From Derxia gummosa DSM 723 (GTDB lineage Bacteria; Pseudomonadota; Gammaproteobacteria; Burkholderiales; Burkholderiaceae_E), in contig NZ_AXWS01000013.1 in NCBI RefSeq assembly GCF_000482785.1, positions 229,708-293,707 on the forward strand: a stretch of DNA of 64,000 nucleotides, written 5' to 3'. Made by a program: the position numbers and the translations under genes. The notes beneath the pieces are model-generated. The model did not search any database. It was not told the DNA's origin and worked only from the letters and a program-made list of their open reading frames with translations. Of this stretch, positions 17,645 through 27,065 are shown piece by piece; position 1 is the first letter of the stretch, and every line of letters begins with the position of its first letter.

Positions 17645-18097
17645 ATGCCCGCCGCCCTGCCCGCCGCACCGATGCCGCTGTTCGACCGCCTCTGCTCCGA
17701 TGACGAGACGGCCGACGGCGCGGTGCTCGATGCGCGGGGGCTGCGGCAATCGCTCGCGGGCGAACTTTCCCGCCTGCTCAACACCCGCTCGCGGCTCGGC
17801 CTGGCCGAGTACGCAGACAAGGCCGCGACCGTGCTCGACTACGGCCTTCCCGATTTCAGCGCGCTGTCGGCGCGCTCCGCCGACGACCTCGCCGCCCTGC
17901 GCGACGCCATCGCGCATGCGATCCGCCTGTTCGAGCCGCGCCTCATGCATGCCGAGGTGACGCTCACCGACGACCCCGCCTCGCCCCAGCGCGCGCGCGT
18001 CCACATCGACGCGGCCGTGCGCCTCGGCCACGAGCTGCGCCGCGTGCGCTTCGACCTCGACGCCGAGCCGGGCACTGCCAGCATCGGAGCCGCCTGA
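17645..18097 (+). CDS. tssE: T6SS baseplate protein TssE (gp25-like)
   Basis: 150-aa gp25/lysozyme-like baseplate wedge subunit. LFDRLCSDD at residues 12-20, SLAGELSRLLNTRSRL (the family SVxRDLexLLNTR equivalent) and VLDYGLPDFSALS are the recognisable parts. FEPRLMHAEVTL matches the conserved FEPRL motif. The stop overlaps the tssF start (TGATG), indicating coupled translation. Confidence 0.93.
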   Translation: MPAALPAAPMPLFDRLCSDDETADGAVLDARGLRQSLAGELSRLLNTRSRLGLAEYADKAATVLDYGLPDFSALSARSADDLAALRDAIAHAIRLFEPRLMHAEVTLTDDPASPQRARVHIDAAVRLGHELRRVRFDLDAEPGTASIGAA

Positions 18098-19845
18098 TGC
18101 GCGTCAGCGACGATCTGCTCAGCTACTACGAACGCGAACTCGTCTATCTGCACGACCGTGGCGCCGAGTTCGCGCGCCGCTATCCGCGCGTCGCCGGCCG
18201 GCTCGGCCTCGGCGGCGCCGAATCGCCCGATCCGCATACCGAACGGCTGATCGAGGCCCAGGCCTTCCTCGCCGCGCGCGTGCACCGCGACCTCGACCGC
18301 GAGTTCCCACAGATCGCCGCCGCGCTGCTCGACAACCTCTGCCCCACGCTCGCCCAGCCGGTGCCGGCGATGAGCGTGGCCGCCTTCGCGCTCGATCCGT
18401 CGCAGGGCAAGATCACCGCCGGCCTGCCGGTGCCGCGCCATACCGTGCTCGTCGCCCACGGCGCGGGCGGCGAAGCCTGTCGCCTGCGCACCGCCTGGGA
18501 CAGCCTGCTGTGGCCGGTGCAGATTGCCGAAACCCGCCTCGTCGATGGCCGCGAGCTGCGCCTGCGCCTGCGCTGCGACGCGGGCAACGATCTGGCCGAG
18601 CTTGAGCTGGACCGCCTGCGCCTGCATCTGCACGGCGACTGGACCCAGACCATGCCGCTCTACGACCTGCTCGCGAGCGGCGTCGCCGGCATCAGCCTGC
18701 ACACCGCCGACGGCGTGCAACGGCTTGCGGCGCGCCACTGGCGCGAGCTGGGCTTCGGCGCCGACGAGACCGTGCTGCCCGTGCCGCCGCATGCCGACCC
18801 GGCCTATGCGCTGTTGCAGGAGTACTTCGCCTTCGCGCGCAAGTTCCATTTCTTCGAGATCGACGGGCTGCGCGGCCGGCTCGGCGCCGGAACGGAATGC
18901 GAGATCGGCCTGCATCTGCGCCCTGGCGTCGCGCTGCCCGCGCGCATCGACCCGGCCGTGCTGCGGACCGGCTGCGTGCCCGTGGTCAACCTGTTCCCGC
19001 GCACCAGCGAGCCGATGCGCACCGACGCGCGCCGGCACGACTACCTGCTCTGCGGCGACCGCGAGCGGCCCGAGGTCGAGGTGCATTCGATCGTCGCCGT
19101 GCATCTCAACGAGCCCGACGCGGCGCGCGACGTGGTGCTGCCGCCCTTCGCCGCGCTCGACGCCGACGCGGCCGAAGCGGGCCTGTACTGGTCGGCGCGA
19201 CGCGAGCCGGCCGGCGCGCCCGAAGCGCGCGGCAGCGAGATGTGGCTCAGCTTCGTCGATGCGCGCCACGGCCTCGCCAACCCCGGCCATGCGGTGCTGC
19301 ATGCCGATCTGCTGTGCAGCTCGCCGCGCCTGGCCGAGCAGCTGCCGCCCGGCGCACGCCTCCAGGCCGAAGGGCTGTCGAGCGCGCTGCATGCGAACAA
19401 CCTCTACCTGCCGTCGGCCCAGCGGCCCGCGCCGCTCGCCGCCCAGGCGATGTGGCAGCTCGTCTCGCTGCTGCGGCTCAACCACGGCTCGCTGTTCGAC
19501 GGCGATGACGACGGCGAGCGCCTGCGCGCGCTGCTGCGCCTGTTCGGCGACGGCAGCGCCCATGACCTCGCCCAGGTGCGCGGCCTGCGCCGCCTGTGCG
19601 CGCGGCCCGGCATCGCCCACGTCGGCCACGACGCCTGGCGCGGCCATCGGCGCGGCACCGACATCGAGATCGAGTTCGACGAGGAAGCCTTCGTGGGCGG
19701 CTCGCCGCTGCTGCTGTCGGCGGTGCTCGCGCGCTTCTTCGGCCTCTACACCACCATCAATTCCTTCGCGCGCCTGACCGTGCGGCGCCGTGACGAGGTC
19801 TGGCAGCAATGGCCACCGATCAGCGGACGACAAGCCCTGCTCTGA
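18097..19845 (+). CDS. tssF: T6SS baseplate protein TssF
   Basis: 582 aa. Family blocks: LLSYYERELVYLHDRGAEFA at the N-terminus, FPQIAAALLDNLCPTLAQPV, YALLQEYFAFARKFHFFEID, VVNLFPRTSEPMRTDARRHD and the C-terminal GSPLLLSAVLARFFGLYTTI followed by NSFARLTV. TssF with TssG and TssE forms the baseplate wedge on which sheath and tube polymerise. Slightly shorter than many TssF (about 590-620 aa). Its 3' end overlaps tssG by 37 bp. Confidence 0.96.
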   Translation: MRVSDDLLSYYERELVYLHDRGAEFARRYPRVAGRLGLGGAESPDPHTERLIEAQAFLAARVHRDLDREFPQIAAALLDNLCPTLAQPVPAMSVAAFALDPSQGKITAGLPVPRHTVLVAHGAGGEACRLRTAWDSLLWPVQIAETRLVDGRELRLRLRCDAGNDLAELELDRLRLHLHGDWTQTMPLYDLLASGVAGISLHTADGVQRLAARHWRELGFGADETVLPVPPHADPAYALLQEYFAFARKFHFFEIDGLRGRLGAGTECEIGLHLRPGVALPARIDPAVLRTGCVPVVNLFPRTSEPMRTDARRHDYLLCGDRERPEVEVHSIVAVHLNEPDAARDVVLPPFAALDADAAEAGLYWSARREPAGAPEARGSEMWLSFVDARHGLANPGHAVLHADLLCSSPRLAEQLPPGARLQAEGLSSALHANNLYLPSAQRPAPLAAQAMWQLVSLLRLNHGSLFDGDDDGERLRALLRLFGDGSAHDLAQVRGLRRLCARPGIAHVGHDAWRGHRRGTDIEIEFDEEAFVGGSPLLLSAVLARFFGLYTTINSFARLTVRRRDEVWQQWPPISGRQALL

Positions 19846-21062
19846 CGCCGGACGCCCGGCGTCTGCTGCTCGGCGCCGAGCTGTTCCAGGCGATCAGCCT
19901 GCTCGAACGCGCCGCGCCCGAGGCGACGCCGCTCGGCCACGGCAACGGGCGCGGCGAGGCGATCGCGCTCGCGGGGCAGGTGACGCTCGCCTTCGCGCCG
20001 AGCGATGTGGCGGCGGTGCGGGCGCTGGGCGCGGAGGCGGAATCCGGCGCCGATGCATCGCCGCGCGCCGGCGCGCCCGCCACCGGCGCCGAGACTTCGT
20101 CGAGTACCGGCGCGGCTTCGACCGCCAGTGACGAGCTCCCGCGCTGGAAGCTCACAACGCCGGTCATGGCGCTCGCCGGCGCGACCGGCCCGCTGCCGCT
20201 GCCCATGGCCGAGCTGCTGCTGCAACGCCGCGCCCAGCGCGACATGGCACCGCTCGACTTCCTCGACATCTTTCATCACCGCTGGCTCAGCTTCCTGTAC
20301 CGGGGCCGCAAGCAGCATCGCGCCGGCCTGCAATGGGAGCCGCCCGCGCAGCGCCCGCTCGCGCGCGTACTCGACGCGGTGGCCGGACTCGGCCTCGCGC
20401 GCGGCGCCGCCGGCCCGGCCGGCGAGACGATGTGGCTGCGCGACGGCGCGCTGCTCGGCCCGGCACCGCGTTCGCTCGCGCGGCTCGAAGGGCTGCTCGC
20501 CGACCGGCTCGGTCTCGCGGTGCGCGGGCGCGGCTTCGTCGGCGGCTGGCTCGATCTCGGTGATGCGCAGGTGTCGGTGCTCGGTCGGCCCGGTCGCGCG
20601 GGCATGGCGGGCGCGGCCGACGGCGACGGCCGGCGCCACGCCACCGGCATGCGCGGCCTCGGGCGCCAGGCCGTGCTCGGCCAGGGCGCGGTGCTCGGCC
20701 GCCGCGCCTGGAATGACGACGCCGGCATCGCGCTGCGGGTCGGCCCGATCCCCGCCGACCGCTGGGACGGCTTCCTGCCCGGCGGCGCCGAACTCGCGCG
20801 CCTGCAATGGCTTGCAGGTCGCCATGTCCAGCAGCAGCTCGACCTCACCGTCGAACTCCAGCCCGCCGCCGAAGGCCGCGCCCGCGCCGCCACGCTCGGC
20901 CGCAGCCGCCTCGGCTGGCACGGCTGGCTCGCCGGCGGCGCCGCGAAGCGCGAGCTGCCGCCCGTCACGCTGCGCCTCGGCCCGGCCGCGAGCACGCCGG
21001 CGCACGCCGCCGCCGCGAGCACCGCCGCGCATCCGAACGCCACCGCCCCGACCGCCACCTGA
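19809..21062 (+). CDS. tssG: T6SS baseplate protein TssG
   Basis: 417 aa. The ATG at 19809 lies inside tssF. FQAISLLERA near the N-terminus, TTPVMALAGATGPLPLPMAE, MAPLDFLDIFHHRWLSFLYR, and a C-terminal half with RAWNDDAGIALRVGP identify TssG. An Ala/Ser/Thr-rich insertion (about residues 78-110) and an Ala/Thr/Pro-rich tail are lineage-specific additions. The run LQWLAG at 20803-20816 encodes one of the recurrent TGCAA-N4-TTGCA palindromes with uncommon codons. Confidence 0.94.
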   Translation: MATDQRTTSPALTPDARRLLLGAELFQAISLLERAAPEATPLGHGNGRGEAIALAGQVTLAFAPSDVAAVRALGAEAESGADASPRAGAPATGAETSSSTGAASTASDELPRWKLTTPVMALAGATGPLPLPMAELLLQRRAQRDMAPLDFLDIFHHRWLSFLYRGRKQHRAGLQWEPPAQRPLARVLDAVAGLGLARGAAGPAGETMWLRDGALLGPAPRSLARLEGLLADRLGLAVRGRGFVGGWLDLGDAQVSVLGRPGRAGMAGAADGDGRRHATGMRGLGRQAVLGQGAVLGRRAWNDDAGIALRVGPIPADRWDGFLPGGAELARLQWLAGRHVQQQLDLTVELQPAAEGRARAATLGRSRLGWHGWLAGGAAKRELPPVTLRLGPAASTPAHAAAASTAAHPNATAPTAT

Positions 21063-21075
21063 GGACCGAACCGCG

Positions 21076-23835
21076 ATGGACATCGACATCCGCACCCTGC
21101 TCTCGCGACTGAACGCCGAGTGCAAGACCGCGATGACCCGCGCCGCCGAGCTGTGCGTGCGCGAGACGCATTTCAATGTCGATCCCGAGCATCTGCTCGT
21201 GAACCTGCTCGATCCGATCGCGCCCGACCTCGCGCTGATCCTGCCCGCCTTCGGCATCCAGCCCGAGCTGATCCAGGGCCAGCTGCGCAAGGCGCTCGAA
21301 GGCTTCAAGCGCGGCAACGGCCGCACGCCGGCGCTGTCGGCCCACCTCGCGCCGCTGCTGCAGGAAGCCTGGCTCATGAGCTCGATGCTGCTCGGCCAGC
21401 AGCAGGTGCGCTCGGGCACGCTGATGCTCGCGCTGCTGGAGGTGGACAGCCTGCGCGGCCTGCTGCTCGACAGCGCGCCCGGCCTGCTCGTGATCCCGCG
21501 CGGCCAGTTGCGAGAGCGCCTCGCCGCGCTGCTCGCCGAGTCCACCGAGTCCGGCGGGCTGCCGGCGGCGGTCGCCGCAAGCGCTGTCAGTCCGGTAGCG
21601 CCGGGCGCCGTCGCCGAGGGCGCGCGCATGCCGAGCCTCGCGGCCGGCGCCGCGACGCCCGCGCTCGACCAGTACACGGTGGACGTGACGCGTCAGGCGC
21701 GCGAGGGCCGGCTCGACCCGGTGCGCGGCCGCGACGGCGAGATCCGCCAGATCATCGACGTGCTGCTGCGCCGCCGCCAGAACAACCCGATCCTCGCGGG
21801 CGAGGCCGGCGTGGGCAAGACGGCGGTGGTCGAGGGCTTTGCCCAGCGCGTGATCGCGGGCGACGTGCCGCCGGCGCTGCGCGAGGTGTCGGTGCGCGCG
21901 CTCGATCTGGCGCTGCTCCAGGCCGGCGCGGGCGTGAAGGGCGAGTTCGAGAACCGGCTCAAGTCGGTCATCGCCGAGGTCAAGGCCTCGGCCACGCCGG
22001 TGATCCTGTTCATCGACGAGGCGCACCAGCTCATCGGCGCGGGCGGCGCCGAGGGCCAGGGCGACGCGGCCAACCTGCTCAAGCCGGCGCTCGCGCGCGG
22101 CGAGCTGCGCACCATCGCCGCGACCACCTGGGCCGAATACAAGCGCTATGTCGAGCGCGATCCGGCGCTCGCGCGCCGCTTCCAGGTCGTGAAGGTGGAC
22201 GAGCCCGAACCCGAGGCGGCGATGGAAATGCTGCGCGGCGTCGTGCCCACGCTCCAGAAGCATCACGGCGTCGAGATCATCGACGAGGCGGTGCGCGAGG
22301 CGGTGCTGCTGTCGCACCGCTACATCTCGGGCCGGCAACTGCCCGACAAGGCGGTGAGCGTGCTCGACACCGCGTGCGCCCGCGTCGCGCTCGGCCAATG
22401 CGGCACGCCCGCGCCGATCGAGGCGCTCGCGCGCCAGATCGAGAGCCTGCGCGGCAGGCTCGGCGTGCTGCGCCGCGAGCGCGCGACCGGCGCCGACCAC
22501 GCCGCCGCCATCACCGACGCCGAAGCCGAACTCGCCGACCTCGTCGCCCGCCGCGACACGCTCCAGGCCAAGCTCGACCAGGAACGCGCCGCCGTCGCCG
22601 AGATCGTCGCGCTGCGACGCCAGGCGCAGGAACAGGCGGACGCGGCCAGCGGCGCGGCCACGGGCGCGGGCCGCGCCGGCATCGCCCAGCCATCGCGCGC
22701 CGCCGCACCCGCCGACGACGACAGCCCCGACTACGCCGCCCGCCTCGGCCGTCTCATGAAGGGCCTCGAAGCCCTGCAGGAAGACGACCCGCTCATCCCC
22801 GTCAATGTCGATGCGGCCCAGGTCGCCGAGGTCATCTCGGGCTGGACCGGCATCCCCGTCGGCAAGATGCTCGCCGACGAGCTGCACACCGTGCTCCACC
22901 TCAAGGACCGCCTCGCCGAGCGCGTCGTCGGCCAGGACCCGGGGCTGGACGCGATCGCGCGCCGCGTGCGCACCTTCCGCGCCGAGCTGGACGATCCGGT
23001 CAAGCCCGTGGGCGTGTTCATGCTCGTGGGGCCGAGCGGCGTCGGCAAGACCGAGACCGCCTGCGCCCTCGCCGACCTGCTCTACGGCGGCGAACGCAAC
23101 ATGGTCACGGTCAACATGAGCGAGTTCCAGGAGGCGCATTCGGTGTCGAGCCTCAAGGGCGCGCCGCCGGGCTATGTCGGCTACGGACGCGGCGGCGTGC
23201 TGACCGAGGCGGTGCGGCGCCGGCCCTATTCGGTCGTGCTGCTCGACGAGATGGAGAAGGCCCATCCCGACGTGCTGGAGCTGTTCTTCCAGGTGTTCGA
23301 CAAGGGCACGATGGACGACGGCGAGGGCGTGTCGGTGGACTTCCGCAACACGCTCATCGTGCTCACGTCCAACGCGGCGCAGGACGTCATCACCGATGCC
23401 TGCGCCGGCGGCCGCCGGCCCGCGCCCGAAGAACTCGTGGCGAAGCTGCGGCCCGCGCTGCTGCGCCAGTTCAGCCCGGCTTTCCTCGCGCGGCTGGTGC
23501 TCGTGCCCTACTACCCGCTCGCCGACGCGCAGATCCGCCGCATCGTCGGCCTCAAGCTCGGCCGGCTGGCCGAGCGCTTCGACGCCAACCATCACGCGCG
23601 CTTCAGCTGGGACGAGGCCGTGACCGACGCGATCACGCGCCGCTGCACCGAAGTCGATTCGGGCGCGCGCAATGTCGATGACATCCTCACCCAGTCGGTG
23701 CTGCCCGAACTCTCGACGCTCGTGCTCGAACGGCTGTCGATGGCCGAGCCCTTCGACCAGATCCACATGAGCCTCGGCGCCGACGGCCGATTCGCCTTCC
23801 GCTTCGGCGCGCGCGGCGCGGGAGTCCGGGCATGA
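21076..23835 (+). CDS. clpV: T6SS AAA+ ATPase ClpV (TssH)
   Basis: 919-aa double-ring ClpB-like unfoldase that recycles contracted TssBC sheath. Start at 21076 (MDIDIRTLLSRLNAECKTAM). N-domain residues 1-160; a Pro/Ala linker; first AAA+ domain with Walker A GEAGVGKT (about 241-248) and Walker B VILFIDEAHQLIGAG. A coiled M-domain (IESLRGRLGVLRRE onward) follows. The second AAA+ domain has GPSGVGKTE (about 652-660), MNMSEFQEAHSVSSLKGAPP-like pore loop and VVLLDEMEKAHPDVLELFFQ. Both nucleotide sites are intact. Its last 4 bases overlap vgrG (ATGA). Confidence 0.98.
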   Translation: MDIDIRTLLSRLNAECKTAMTRAAELCVRETHFNVDPEHLLVNLLDPIAPDLALILPAFGIQPELIQGQLRKALEGFKRGNGRTPALSAHLAPLLQEAWLMSSMLLGQQQVRSGTLMLALLEVDSLRGLLLDSAPGLLVIPRGQLRERLAALLAESTESGGLPAAVAASAVSPVAPGAVAEGARMPSLAAGAATPALDQYTVDVTRQAREGRLDPVRGRDGEIRQIIDVLLRRRQNNPILAGEAGVGKTAVVEGFAQRVIAGDVPPALREVSVRALDLALLQAGAGVKGEFENRLKSVIAEVKASATPVILFIDEAHQLIGAGGAEGQGDAANLLKPALARGELRTIAATTWAEYKRYVERDPALARRFQVVKVDEPEPEAAMEMLRGVVPTLQKHHGVEIIDEAVREAVLLSHRYISGRQLPDKAVSVLDTACARVALGQCGTPAPIEALARQIESLRGRLGVLRRERATGADHAAAITDAEAELADLVARRDTLQAKLDQERAAVAEIVALRRQAQEQADAASGAATGAGRAGIAQPSRAAAPADDDSPDYAARLGRLMKGLEALQEDDPLIPVNVDAAQVAEVISGWTGIPVGKMLADELHTVLHLKDRLAERVVGQDPGLDAIARRVRTFRAELDDPVKPVGVFMLVGPSGVGKTETACALADLLYGGERNMVTVNMSEFQEAHSVSSLKGAPPGYVGYGRGGVLTEAVRRRPYSVVLLDEMEKAHPDVLELFFQVFDKGTMDDGEGVSVDFRNTLIVLTSNAAQDVITDACAGGRRPAPEELVAKLRPALLRQFSPAFLARLVLVPYYPLADAQIRRIVGLKLGRLAERFDANHHARFSWDEAVTDAITRRCTEVDSGARNVDDILTQSVLPELSTLVLERLSMAEPFDQIHMSLGADGRFAFRFGARGAGVRA

Positions 23836-25847
23836 GGGACGGCTTCGTTCAGACCGGCAACTTCCTGCAGGTGACGACGCCCTTCGGCAAGGACGTGCTC
23901 ATGCTCGACGCGCTGGAGGCGAGCGAGGGCATCTCGGAACTGTTCAGCATCAACCTCCAGATGCGCTCGTCCAACACCGCGCTCGACGCCAGCAAGATCA
24001 TCGGCAAGAGCGTGACCGTCACGCTCAAGGCAGCCGACGGGCCGGCGCGCTACTTCAACGGCATCGCGAGCCGCTTCGTGCACACCGGCGGCGACCGCGA
24101 CTTCGCCCACTACTCGGCCGAGATCGTGCCGACGGCCTATCTGCTCACGCTGGACCGCGACCGCGCGGTCTGGCAGAACAAGTCGGCGGCCGACATCGTC
24201 AAGGCGGTGCTCGGCGACTTCGGCGTCACCTTCAGCAGCAAGCTCACCGGCACCTACACCGCGATCGAGTACTGCGTGCAGTACGACGAGACCGCCTTCG
24301 AGTTCATCTCGCGGCTCATGGAATCGGCCGGCATCTGCTACTGGTTCACCTTCGCCAACGGCAGCCACACGATGGTGCTGGCCGACGCGTCGACCGCGCA
24401 CCAGCCCTGCACCGACGCGGCGACGATGCGCTTCCTGCCCGAGACCGGCACCCTGAGCCAGACCGACACCATCACGAGCTTCGCGGTCGAGGACCGCCTC
24501 GTGCCGCAGAAGCATGTGCTGAGCGATTTCGACCCGCTCAAGCCGAGCACCGCGCTCAAGGCCGAGGCCAGCGGCACGACCGGCAAGGGCGAGCTGTTCG
24601 AATGGCCGGGGCGGCATGCGAGCAGCTCGGCCGGCACGGCGCTGGCCAAGCTGCGGCTCCAGGCCAGCCAGGCCGACAGCCATGTGCTGCGCGGCCAGGG
24701 CTATGCCTACAGCTTCGCGGCCGGCACCAAGTTCACGCTCAAGGATCACTTCCGCAGCGCGCTCAACACCTCGCATGTGCTGCGCCGCGTGCATCACTCG
24801 GCGCGCGACCAGCGCTACTGCAACAGCTTCGAGGCCTTCCCGGCCACGACCACCTTCCGCCCGCCGCTCGTCACGCCGCGCCCGCGCGTGCACGGCAGCC
24901 AGACCGCCACGGTGGTCGGCCCCAAGGGCGAGGAGATCTGGACCGACAAGTACGGCCGCATCAAGCTCCAGTTCCACTGGGACCGCGTCGGCAAGAAGGA
25001 CGACACCAGCTCCTGCTGGGTGCGCGTCGCGCAATCGACCGCCGGCTCGGGCTTCGGCTCGCTGTTCCTGCCGCGCATCGGCCAGGAGGTGGTGGTGACG
25101 CATGTGGACGGCGATCCCGACCGGCCGCTCGTGACCGGCGCGGTCTACAACGGCGAGCACCTGCCGCCCGTGACGCTGCCGACCAACCAGACCCAGACGG
25201 TCATCAAGACGCGCTCGTCCAAGCAGGGCAAGGCCGGCAACGAGATCCGGCTGGAGGACAAGAAGGACGCCGAGGAGTTCTACCTGCATGCCCAGAAGGA
25301 CATGAAGGTCGAGATCGAGAACGGCCTGACCGTCACGCTCACCGAGGGCGCCGAGAAGCACACCCTCACCAAGGGCGACCGCACGGTCGATGTGCAGAAG
25401 GGCAAGGAGACGCACAACGTCAAGGGCACGCGCACGCTCACGATCACCGGCGACGAGTCGCACACCAACAAGGGCGACTTCAAGCAGACGGTGTCGGGCA
25501 AGTACACGCTCAAGGTGACGGGCGACCTCACGCTCGACGTGACGGGCGGCATCACGATCAAGGCCGGCAAGGCGATCACGATGACGGCCGGTACCTCGCT
25601 CACGGCCAAGGCCGGCTCGGCGCTCACGAACCAGGCCGGCACCTCGCTCACCAACAAGGCGGGCACGGCGCTGACCAACCAGGCCGGCACCTCGCTGACG
25701 AACAAGGCCAGCATGGGCCTCGTCAATCAGGCCGGCACGACGCTCGATAACAAGGGCGCGATGATCAACAACAAGGCCTCCGGAATGCAGACCGTGGACG
25801 GCGGCGGCATGCTCACCCTCAAGGGCGGGCTGGTGAAGATCAACTGA
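23832..25847 (+). CDS. vgrG: T6SS spike protein VgrG (TssI)
   Basis: 671 aa. The N-terminal gp27-like part (FLQVTTPFGKDVLMLDALEA; SEGISELFSI) and central gp5 OB fold (GEEIWTDKYGRIKLQFHWD; SSCWVRVAQSTAGSGFGSLF; PRIGQEVVVTHVDGDPDRPL) are complete. GSVYN-type VTGAVYNGEHLPP follows. The C-terminus is a beta-prism of about 130 residues with repeated LTNQAGTSLTNKAGT-like units (25590-25790). No extra enzymatic domain is fused, so cargo is expected on separate proteins encoded just downstream. Translation is coupled to clpV. Confidence 0.97.
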   Translation: MRDGFVQTGNFLQVTTPFGKDVLMLDALEASEGISELFSINLQMRSSNTALDASKIIGKSVTVTLKAADGPARYFNGIASRFVHTGGDRDFAHYSAEIVPTAYLLTLDRDRAVWQNKSAADIVKAVLGDFGVTFSSKLTGTYTAIEYCVQYDETAFEFISRLMESAGICYWFTFANGSHTMVLADASTAHQPCTDAATMRFLPETGTLSQTDTITSFAVEDRLVPQKHVLSDFDPLKPSTALKAEASGTTGKGELFEWPGRHASSSAGTALAKLRLQASQADSHVLRGQGYAYSFAAGTKFTLKDHFRSALNTSHVLRRVHHSARDQRYCNSFEAFPATTTFRPPLVTPRPRVHGSQTATVVGPKGEEIWTDKYGRIKLQFHWDRVGKKDDTSSCWVRVAQSTAGSGFGSLFLPRIGQEVVVTHVDGDPDRPLVTGAVYNGEHLPPVTLPTNQTQTVIKTRSSKQGKAGNEIRLEDKKDAEEFYLHAQKDMKVEIENGLTVTLTEGAEKHTLTKGDRTVDVQKGKETHNVKGTRTLTITGDESHTNKGDFKQTVSGKYTLKVTGDLTLDVTGGITIKAGKAITMTAGTSLTAKAGSALTNQAGTSLTNKAGTALTNQAGTSLTNKASMGLVNQAGTTLDNKGAMINNKASGMQTVDGGGMLTLKGGLVKIN

Positions 25848-25855
25848 GGCGCGCG

Positions 25856-26662
25856 ATGGACGAGACGCTTCCGCAACCCGTCACCGCCGCGCCGCCGGCC
25901 GACGCCGGCCTGTCCGGCGCCGCGCCCGCCGACGCCGTGGCCGACGCCCCCGACGCACCCGAGGCCGACGACCTCGACCCGCCGCCGCCGAGCGGCGTGT
26001 TCGACGAACATGACGACGCCGGCAACCTCGTCGCGCGCACCACGCTCGTCGATGGCCTGCCGCACGGCCGCATGCAGCGCTTCGCCCCCGGCGGCCTGCC
26101 GCAGATGGACGCCAACTACGAGCGCGGCCGGCTCCAGGGCCGGCTCACGCTCTACGACGACGCCGGCAAGCCCGCCCAGGTCGCCGAGTACCGCGACGGC
26201 CTCCAGCACGGCATGACGCGCATCTACGCCAACGGCCGGCTGATCCAGGAGCAGCCCTATGCGAAGGGCCAGCTGCACGGCGAAAGCGTGAGCTACGACG
26301 AGGCCGGCGAGCCGAGCGCGCGCCTGCCCTTCCGCGCCGGCCAGCTGCAAGGGCTTGCAAGCTTTTACCTGCAAGGCCGGCTCGTGCGCGAGGCCGGCTA
26401 TGTGAAGGGGCTGCTCGACGGCCCGTCCACCGACTACGACGCCGAGGGCACGGTGGTGCAGGTCGCGCACTTCCGCGCCAACCTGCTGCACGGCGTGCTG
26501 CGGCGCTACTGGCCCAACGGCGAGCTGATGGAAGAAAGCAGCTACCGCAACGGCAAGCTCGCCGGCCCGCCCGCGCGCTTCGACATGAAGGGCCGCCCGC
26601 TCGGCGCCGACGAATCCACGCCGGGCGTCATCGCCCGGCTCGAAAAGCTCATCCGGGGGTAA
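25856..26662 (+). CDS. MORN/YwqK-like repeat protein of the VgrG module
   Basis: 268 aa. After an acidic Ala/Pro/Asp-rich stretch (residues 1-45) come about seven repeats of the form G-x2-xG-x-(A/M)-x-(R/T)-(F/Y)-(Y/D), for example DGLPHGRMQRFAPGGLPQMD, RDGLQHGMTRIYANGRLIQE and RANLLHGVLRRYWPNGELME. This is the YwqK/MORN-variant repeat found in many antitoxin-like and T6SS-linked proteins. The position 8 bp after vgrG and 4 bp before the PAAR-like gene suggests an adaptor, chaperone or immunity-type role. No enzymatic motif is seen. It carries one recurrent palindrome (26346-26359). Confidence 0.7.
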   Translation: MDETLPQPVTAAPPADAGLSGAAPADAVADAPDAPEADDLDPPPPSGVFDEHDDAGNLVARTTLVDGLPHGRMQRFAPGGLPQMDANYERGRLQGRLTLYDDAGKPAQVAEYRDGLQHGMTRIYANGRLIQEQPYAKGQLHGESVSYDEAGEPSARLPFRAGQLQGLASFYLQGRLVREAGYVKGLLDGPSTDYDAEGTVVQVAHFRANLLHGVLRRYWPNGELMEESSYRNGKLAGPPARFDMKGRPLGADESTPGVIARLEKLIRG

Positions 26663-26666
26663 TGCC

Positions 26667-27053
26667 ATGGGACAGCAGGTCTGCACCGGCGCACTCACCA
26701 AGTGCACCTTCGGCGTGGCGCCCGCCGCGCTCATGGTGCTGCCGATCAGCCGCACGATGACCGGCGCGCCGGCCGCCAACATCATGGACGGCAAGCCGAT
26801 GGTGAACGTGCTGCCCTTCGGCATGTGCCAGTCGATGGCCAATCCGATGGTGGCCGCCGCGAGCGCCGCCGCGATGGGCGCGCTCGTGCCCATGCCCTGC
26901 ATCCCGATGACGATGGCGCCCTGGGTGCCCGGCGCGCCGACGGTGCTCATCGGCAACATGCCCGCGCTCAACAACAGCTCCAAGCTCATGTGCATGTGGG
27001 GCGGCGTCATCGGCATCAACATGGCGGGGCAGTTCACCGTCATGGTCCCCTGA
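26667..27053 (+). CDS. DUF4280 PAAR-like spike-tip protein
   Basis: 128 aa. VCTGALTKCTFGVAPAALMV, MTGAPAANIMDGKPMVNVLP, FGMCQSMANPMVAAASAAA, MPCIPMTMAPWVPGAPTVLI and NMPALNNSSKLMCMWGGVI are the full DUF4280 pattern. Proteins of this kind are considered PAAR-like: cysteines and histidines bind metal, and the cone sits on the VgrG trimer tip. The domain occupies the entire protein, so no toxin domain is fused. It most probably caps the VgrG encoded 820 bp upstream. Confidence 0.85.
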   Translation: MGQQVCTGALTKCTFGVAPAALMVLPISRTMTGAPAANIMDGKPMVNVLPFGMCQSMANPMVAAASAAAMGALVPMPCIPMTMAPWVPGAPTVLIGNMPALNNSSKLMCMWGGVIGINMAGQFTVMVP

Positions 27054-27065
27054 ACGGAGCCGACC

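Noticed and set aside
20965-23766. 933-codon minus-strand ORF across clpV and the end of tssG
   Set aside because: Antisense shadow of clpV, whose plus frame carries both Walker motifs and all AAA+ landmarks.
25590-25790. CRISPR or tandem-repeat array
   Set aside because: The repeats are in-frame VgrG needle units without spacers of constant length.
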